Notes under the pieces: model-generated
What the model was told of the DNA's origin: nothing
Databases searched by the model: none
Seen by the model: the letters and a program-made list of their open reading frames with translations, nothing else
Part shown: positions 38,926-42,443 of the stretch, one piece after another
How positions within the stretch are numbered: the first letter of the stretch is position 1
Layout: each line of letters starts with the position of its first letter
Program-made: the position numbers and the translations under genes
Virus record (IMG/VR): IMGVR_UViG_3300027985_000176
Span: 1 to 42,443 of that record
DNA: 42,443 bases
Reading direction: 5' to 3' (one strand)
From: a virus

Positions 38926-41158
38926 ACCTTTTATCGACGCTGGTTGGCATACAGTACCACTAGGTGGTGAGCTGCGCCGGCTGGAAAATGGCAAGAAAAC
39001 TTTGCCTGAATTCCCGCATAACTGGCGAGAGATTTGCACTAAAAAGAAGAACGTCAAGCCCACGGCTATAGGCGGTGCAATTACTGGCCGAGTCAGCGGG
39101 ATATTTGCTATTGACTGCGACAATGCAGCAACGTACCAGATGTTTCGCGCGTTAGACCCTGACTATGACGCAGTGCTTGTAAGCATTGGTAAAGGCAAAG
39201 AAGCGGGCACTATTGTCTACAAGTATAACGCAGAGGTACCAGACACATTTAGCCTGGCGAATGCAGAAGGCTTACAGCTAGACGTCTATGCAGACAATGG
39301 ATTTATCTACCTTCCAACCGCTCCAAACAAGACAAAGCAACCCTGGCAGCCAGAGCAGTTAAACTGTATTCGTGAAGCGCCAGCTAGTGTAATCCTGCTT
39401 CTTAAGCAGCTAAAGAAACTGAAAGAGCGAGCGCCAGCAGCAGAAAGCAAAGCGGCAGACACCAGCAGAATGTACCTGGCCCCTCTGCTAGAACAGTTTG
39501 TAGAGCACAATGGTAAGTTTGACAGTAGCTTGTTCCGTGTGCTTACGCCAAAGGCGTTTAGAGATGAACCTCAGTATCGCAAAGATGGGTTCTTGCACCC
39601 TACTAATGTGCCAGAAGGTCGCGGCTCCGAGTACTTAATGCGCATTAGTGCTATGCTAGGCTATGATGAGAGTGTTAGCCAGGACTTGTATGTCCAGGTC
39701 ATGCACCACATCAACAACATGTTTAGCGACCCGATGGATGCAGACCGCTTTGACCAGACTGTGCTGTCACCTATGCTAGATGGTAAGAGCACGCATGATG
39801 GAGAAGTGATCTGGCGACACAATCCCGAATGGGAACAACTACGCCTCACATTCCGTACTAAGCGCGGCACAACGATAGACGTTGGCATTGATGACATGCG
39901 TAACGTGTACTATTGCTTTGACATGGCCGCTAATGATGTGCGCAGCTTTGACAGGGACAGTGAGTTGCTGGCATACGTGGACGCGATTGCGTACAACCCT
40001 ATGAAGCGGCCAGAGTTCAAGCAACGCTTGCCATTGATCAGAGTGCACTCAGACCCTGCACAGCCTTGGGGCTTTATCTCTAGCGGGCTACCAAACATCC
40101 AAGCATTTAATGTATTCAAGCGATCATTTGAGTTAGAGATTCTGCACAATCCAACGATATACGCGCAAGAGTATAGAGAGCCTACTACTGTTATAAACTA
40201 TCTAAAGGGTTTAGTGCCTGACGATGACGATCGGCTCTATTTGCTACAATTTCTAAAGTGCAAGCTGAGCACATTTAGATACAGCCCGGTTATTCTGTAC
40301 TTCTTAGGGGTGCACGGCTCTGGTAAGGATACGCTGGTTAAACTTATTGAGAAGATCGTTGGTAATGTAGCTCGCCCGACAGTACGAGAATTCTTAGAGC
40401 TTTACAACGGCTGGTTGACTGACACGTACTTTGTGCAGCTCGACGAGTATGGCAACCAGCTAACATCTGCGCGCGAGAAAGATGAGGCACTAGGTAAGAT
40501 TAAAGCCTACACGGGTAAGCGCGAAGTGCAGATACGACAAATGCGCACCGATAGCTATCAGATAACGCATAACGCCACGTTCATTATGACAGCTAACAAG
40601 AACCCACTATTGTTAGAAGAAGGTGATCGTCGCGTAGCACTGATGCTTACACCCAATAAGCTAGTAGACCAAGATTGGTTTAACCAAGATAGTTGGGATA
40701 ACATCATGGCAGAGTCTAAGGACTTCTGTTACTGGTTAGCTACTGAAGTGCCTGACATTGACCCACTGCGGTATATGGAGCCACCTGAGACGCCGGCTAA
40801 ACGCGAAGTGATTGCAGACAGCATGTATGCGTCAGAGCGCGTAGCATACGCTATGAAGCGTAGCATGGCAAGCTACTTGATTAAGCTCGGAGAGCGATAC
40901 AACGCGCCAAATTTTGTTCTGGGTGTGAAGCGCGGCCGAGTGTACATTGAAGAGCTTGAAGAGCTCTACGACGAGCTCACGGATTATAAAGGCGATATAA
41001 AGGCCTTATCGCGCGCCTTAAAGTTGCACGGAGTCATAGGACAACAAACCACACGCAGTGGCAGTAAAACCACAGTGTACTCCTTCAGCTGGGCTGAAAC
41101 TACACCGTTTGAGGATTCTACAGATGCTGATGCAGACTTTCCAGAACTTTCTATCTGA
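38912..41158 (+). CDS. Bifunctional primase-polymerase/SF3 helicase
   Basis: In this 748-aa protein the N-terminal part (about 1-190) is an archaeo-eukaryotic Prim-Pol domain with D68-x-D70 (FAIDCDN) and a basic KGKEAG loop. The C-terminal half is a D5/SF3-type helicase: Walker A GVHGSGKDT with K472, Walker B VQLDEYGN (about 508-515), and the motif TANKNPLLLEEGDRR near 560-575. It would unwind the fork and make primers. The start at 38912 overlaps the previous gene by 14 bases; the longer frame to 38837 lies mostly within that gene. It pairs with the family A polymerase and SSB in region 1. Confidence 0.9.
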   Translation: MDSIKPFIDAGWHTVPLGGELRRLENGKKTLPEFPHNWREICTKKKNVKPTAIGGAITGRVSGIFAIDCDNAATYQMFRALDPDYDAVLVSIGKGKEAGTIVYKYNAEVPDTFSLANAEGLQLDVYADNGFIYLPTAPNKTKQPWQPEQLNCIREAPASVILLLKQLKKLKERAPAAESKAADTSRMYLAPLLEQFVEHNGKFDSSLFRVLTPKAFRDEPQYRKDGFLHPTNVPEGRGSEYLMRISAMLGYDESVSQDLYVQVMHHINNMFSDPMDADRFDQTVLSPMLDGKSTHDGEVIWRHNPEWEQLRLTFRTKRGTTIDVGIDDMRNVYYCFDMAANDVRSFDRDSELLAYVDAIAYNPMKRPEFKQRLPLIRVHSDPAQPWGFISSGLPNIQAFNVFKRSFELEILHNPTIYAQEYREPTTVINYLKGLVPDDDDRLYLLQFLKCKLSTFRYSPVILYFLGVHGSGKDTLVKLIEKIVGNVARPTVREFLELYNGWLTDTYFVQLDEYGNQLTSAREKDEALGKIKAYTGKREVQIRQMRTDSYQITHNATFIMTANKNPLLLEEGDRRVALMLTPNKLVDQDWFNQDSWDNIMAESKDFCYWLATEVPDIDPLRYMEPPETPAKREVIADSMYASERVAYAMKRSMASYLIKLGERYNAPNFVLGVKRGRVYIEELEELYDELTDYKGDIKALSRALKLHGVIGQQTTRSGSKTTVYSFSWAETTPFEDSTDADADFPELSI

Positions 41159-42440
41159 TGATAGCGCTTGGGACATGTATATTACTGGAGCAGCCGGTAC
41201 AGGCAAAACAACTGGCCTGGCTACACTAGTTGACTATTGCAAAGCTAAAGACATAGCGTACACAGTCTGCGCTTATACACACAAGGCATGCGGTGTTCTG
41301 CGGTCTAAGCTTCCAGCAGATGCTAAGGTGCAGACGTTGCATAAATACCTTAAGAAGCGGCCAGGAGTAAACACTGAGGCCACCAAGGCTGCTAATGTAG
41401 AGATAAACATGAAGATGGGCGATAGCGAGAAGATTCAGCTATTGTTCATTGACGAGTACTCTATGATCGGCGATAAGGACTTTACTGACATCAGCGCAAT
41501 GCAAGGAGAAGACGACACAGGTGCGCCGCTGCTTAAGGTTATTTGGATTGGTGACAAGCATCAGCTTCCTCCAGTTAAGGACGTACAAGCAGTACGGCCG
41601 TATGGCAAGTATCAAGTGCTATTGACTACTATCCACCGGCAGAGCAACGACAACCCACTATTAGACACCTTAGCTATGCTGGTGCGGTTCATTGAAGGTG
41701 AGAAAGTGCAGCAGCTAAAACCTAACGCAGCATTTATACGTGGACAGAACATTGTTAGCGCATACTTGAATAACCCGTCTGAAGACAAAGTTATCCTGGC
41801 CTATACGAATAAGAAAGTACAAGAGCTTAACTGGGATATTGCAGGCAAGACAGGACCAGACTACGAAGACCCTGTGTTTAGTCCAACTAACAAGCAGAGC
41901 TACAAGTTCTTAGACGATCTGGAGCGCGTAGCGTTTATCCAGTCTCCGTATGAACCAACAAAGATGCTTGACATGTACGATAAGTGGAACACACTTAGTC
42001 TTTTGCGCAGTATGCCCGACGTACGCTATGCCAATGTCGAAGATGAGGATGGCACAGAGTACACCTATGCGTATGTCTTTGGGCATTATGAGTATAAGCT
42101 AATTGCTGAAGAGTTAAAGGCAGCAGCAGCTGCGTCTAACGCAATAATTAGCAAAGAGTTTGGGGCTAAACCTGCGCAATGGGCTAAAGATAACTACGGG
42201 CATCCGCTGGAGCGGCAGCGTGCAAAGGCATGGCGAGAGTTCTTGGCTTTTAACGAGTGGGTCATATGCCTAGACTTTCCACACGCACAGACAGTGCATA
42301 AGAGCCAGGGCAGCACCTATGAAACCGTGTTTGTAGATACGCAAGATTTAGGCTTAGCAGCAGAGATGGATTATTCAATGTACTTGCGGCTAATGTACGT
42401 CGCGCTAAGCAGAGCTAGCAAGTGCGTTATAACTAATTGA
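41124..42440 (+). CDS. Dda/RecD-like SF1 helicase
   Basis: This 438-aa helicase has Walker A TGAAGTGKTT (K28), Walker B LLFIDEYSM (D110, E111), motif III IWIGDKHQLPP, a motif near AQTVHKSQGSTYE and a terminal LMYVALSRASK (motif VI). This set fits SF1B helicases of the T4 Dda/RecD2 type, which remodel forks and displace proteins. The ATG at 41124 has GAGG 9 bases upstream and overlaps the primase end by 35 bases. It ends three bases before the window end, so denV at the left end would follow it directly if the genome is circular. Confidence 0.92.
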   Translation: MLMQTFQNFLSDDSAWDMYITGAAGTGKTTGLATLVDYCKAKDIAYTVCAYTHKACGVLRSKLPADAKVQTLHKYLKKRPGVNTEATKAANVEINMKMGDSEKIQLLFIDEYSMIGDKDFTDISAMQGEDDTGAPLLKVIWIGDKHQLPPVKDVQAVRPYGKYQVLLTTIHRQSNDNPLLDTLAMLVRFIEGEKVQQLKPNAAFIRGQNIVSAYLNNPSEDKVILAYTNKKVQELNWDIAGKTGPDYEDPVFSPTNKQSYKFLDDLERVAFIQSPYEPTKMLDMYDKWNTLSLLRSMPDVRYANVEDEDGTEYTYAYVFGHYEYKLIAEELKAAAAASNAIISKEFGAKPAQWAKDNYGHPLERQRAKAWREFLAFNEWVICLDFPHAQTVHKSQGSTYETVFVDTQDLGLAAEMDYSMYLRLMYVALSRASKCVITN

Positions 42441-42443
42441 AAT

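Noticed and set aside
1-42443. tRNA genes and phage RNA polymerase
   Set aside because: No cloverleaf-like sequence and no T7-type RNA polymerase motifs were noticed in reading; a covariance search was not possible, so a missed tRNA cannot be fully excluded.

Overview
The window reads as an essentially complete, virulent, short-tailed (podovirus-type) bacteriophage genome of about 42.4 kb, probably opened inside its early operon. It has a P22-type portal, a DUF4043/N4-gp56-type major capsid protein, tail spikes, a large terminase and an Rz/Rz1-type lysis cassette. I found no tape measure, sheath, integrase, lysogeny repressor, tRNA gene or phage RNA polymerase. The spanin pair (inner-membrane coiled coil plus outer-membrane lipoprotein) and the SAR endolysin point to a Gram-negative host. 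Sigma70-like promoters suggest that host RNA polymerase is used. The host genus cannot be read from the sequence.

Layout. (1) 1-8713, + strand: a tight early/replication operon with a T4 DenV-like pyrimidine-dimer glycosylase, a gp2.5-like SSB, a family A DNA polymerase, a thymidylate-synthase-fold enzyme carrying Asp at the base-selecting position, a MazG-like NTP pyrophosphohydrolase, a deaminase/diphosphohydrolase fusion, a Cas4/RecB-like Fe-S exonuclease, a small HTH protein, an SF2 helicase, an ATP-dependent DNA ligase and a VRR-NUC nuclease. (2) 8727-31058, - strand: the late operon. In transcription order it holds the scaffold, a Tad2-like (DUF2829) protein, small virion proteins, a LamG-like tail protein, the lysis cassette (small TM protein, i-spanin, o-spanin, SAR endolysin), capsid, decoration protein, adaptor, beta-helix spike, TM/coiled-coil protein, SGNH-hydrolase spike, nozzle/hub, coiled-coil fibre protein, ejection-type proteins, portal, and a 1273-aa polyvalent virion protein. 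(3) 31098-31171: a divergent promoter built as a 15-bp inverted repeat. (4) 31172-33405, + strand: a ribbon-helix-helix protein and the small and large terminase subunits. (5) 33406-33959: non-coding, with four repeats that start on the terL stop codon, operator-like palindromes and a promoter. (6) 33960-38557, + strand: accessory small genes, including a pair of paralogues with matching upstream elements, a protein made of five HTH-like units, and three small genes that appear frameshifted. (7) 38632-42440, + strand: an HTH-like protein, a Prim-Pol/SF3 primase-helicase and a Dda/RecD-like helicase, which run on into region 1 if the genome is circular or circularly permuted.

How it fits together: region 7 plus region 1 form one replication, recombination and nucleotide-pool programme. 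The TS-fold enzyme with Asp177, flanked by NTP/dNTP pyrophosphohydrolase and deaminase domains, is a candidate pathway for modified cytosine in the phage DNA (inference). The late operon is driven from the divergent region near 31.1 kb, with local hairpins probably setting relative levels. The repeats abutting terL are candidates for a packaging site or a replication origin. Several apparent single-base or dinucleotide indels in short genes, and a 22-bp tandem duplication that truncates a tail gene, are either real decay or sequencing/assembly errors and should be verified.
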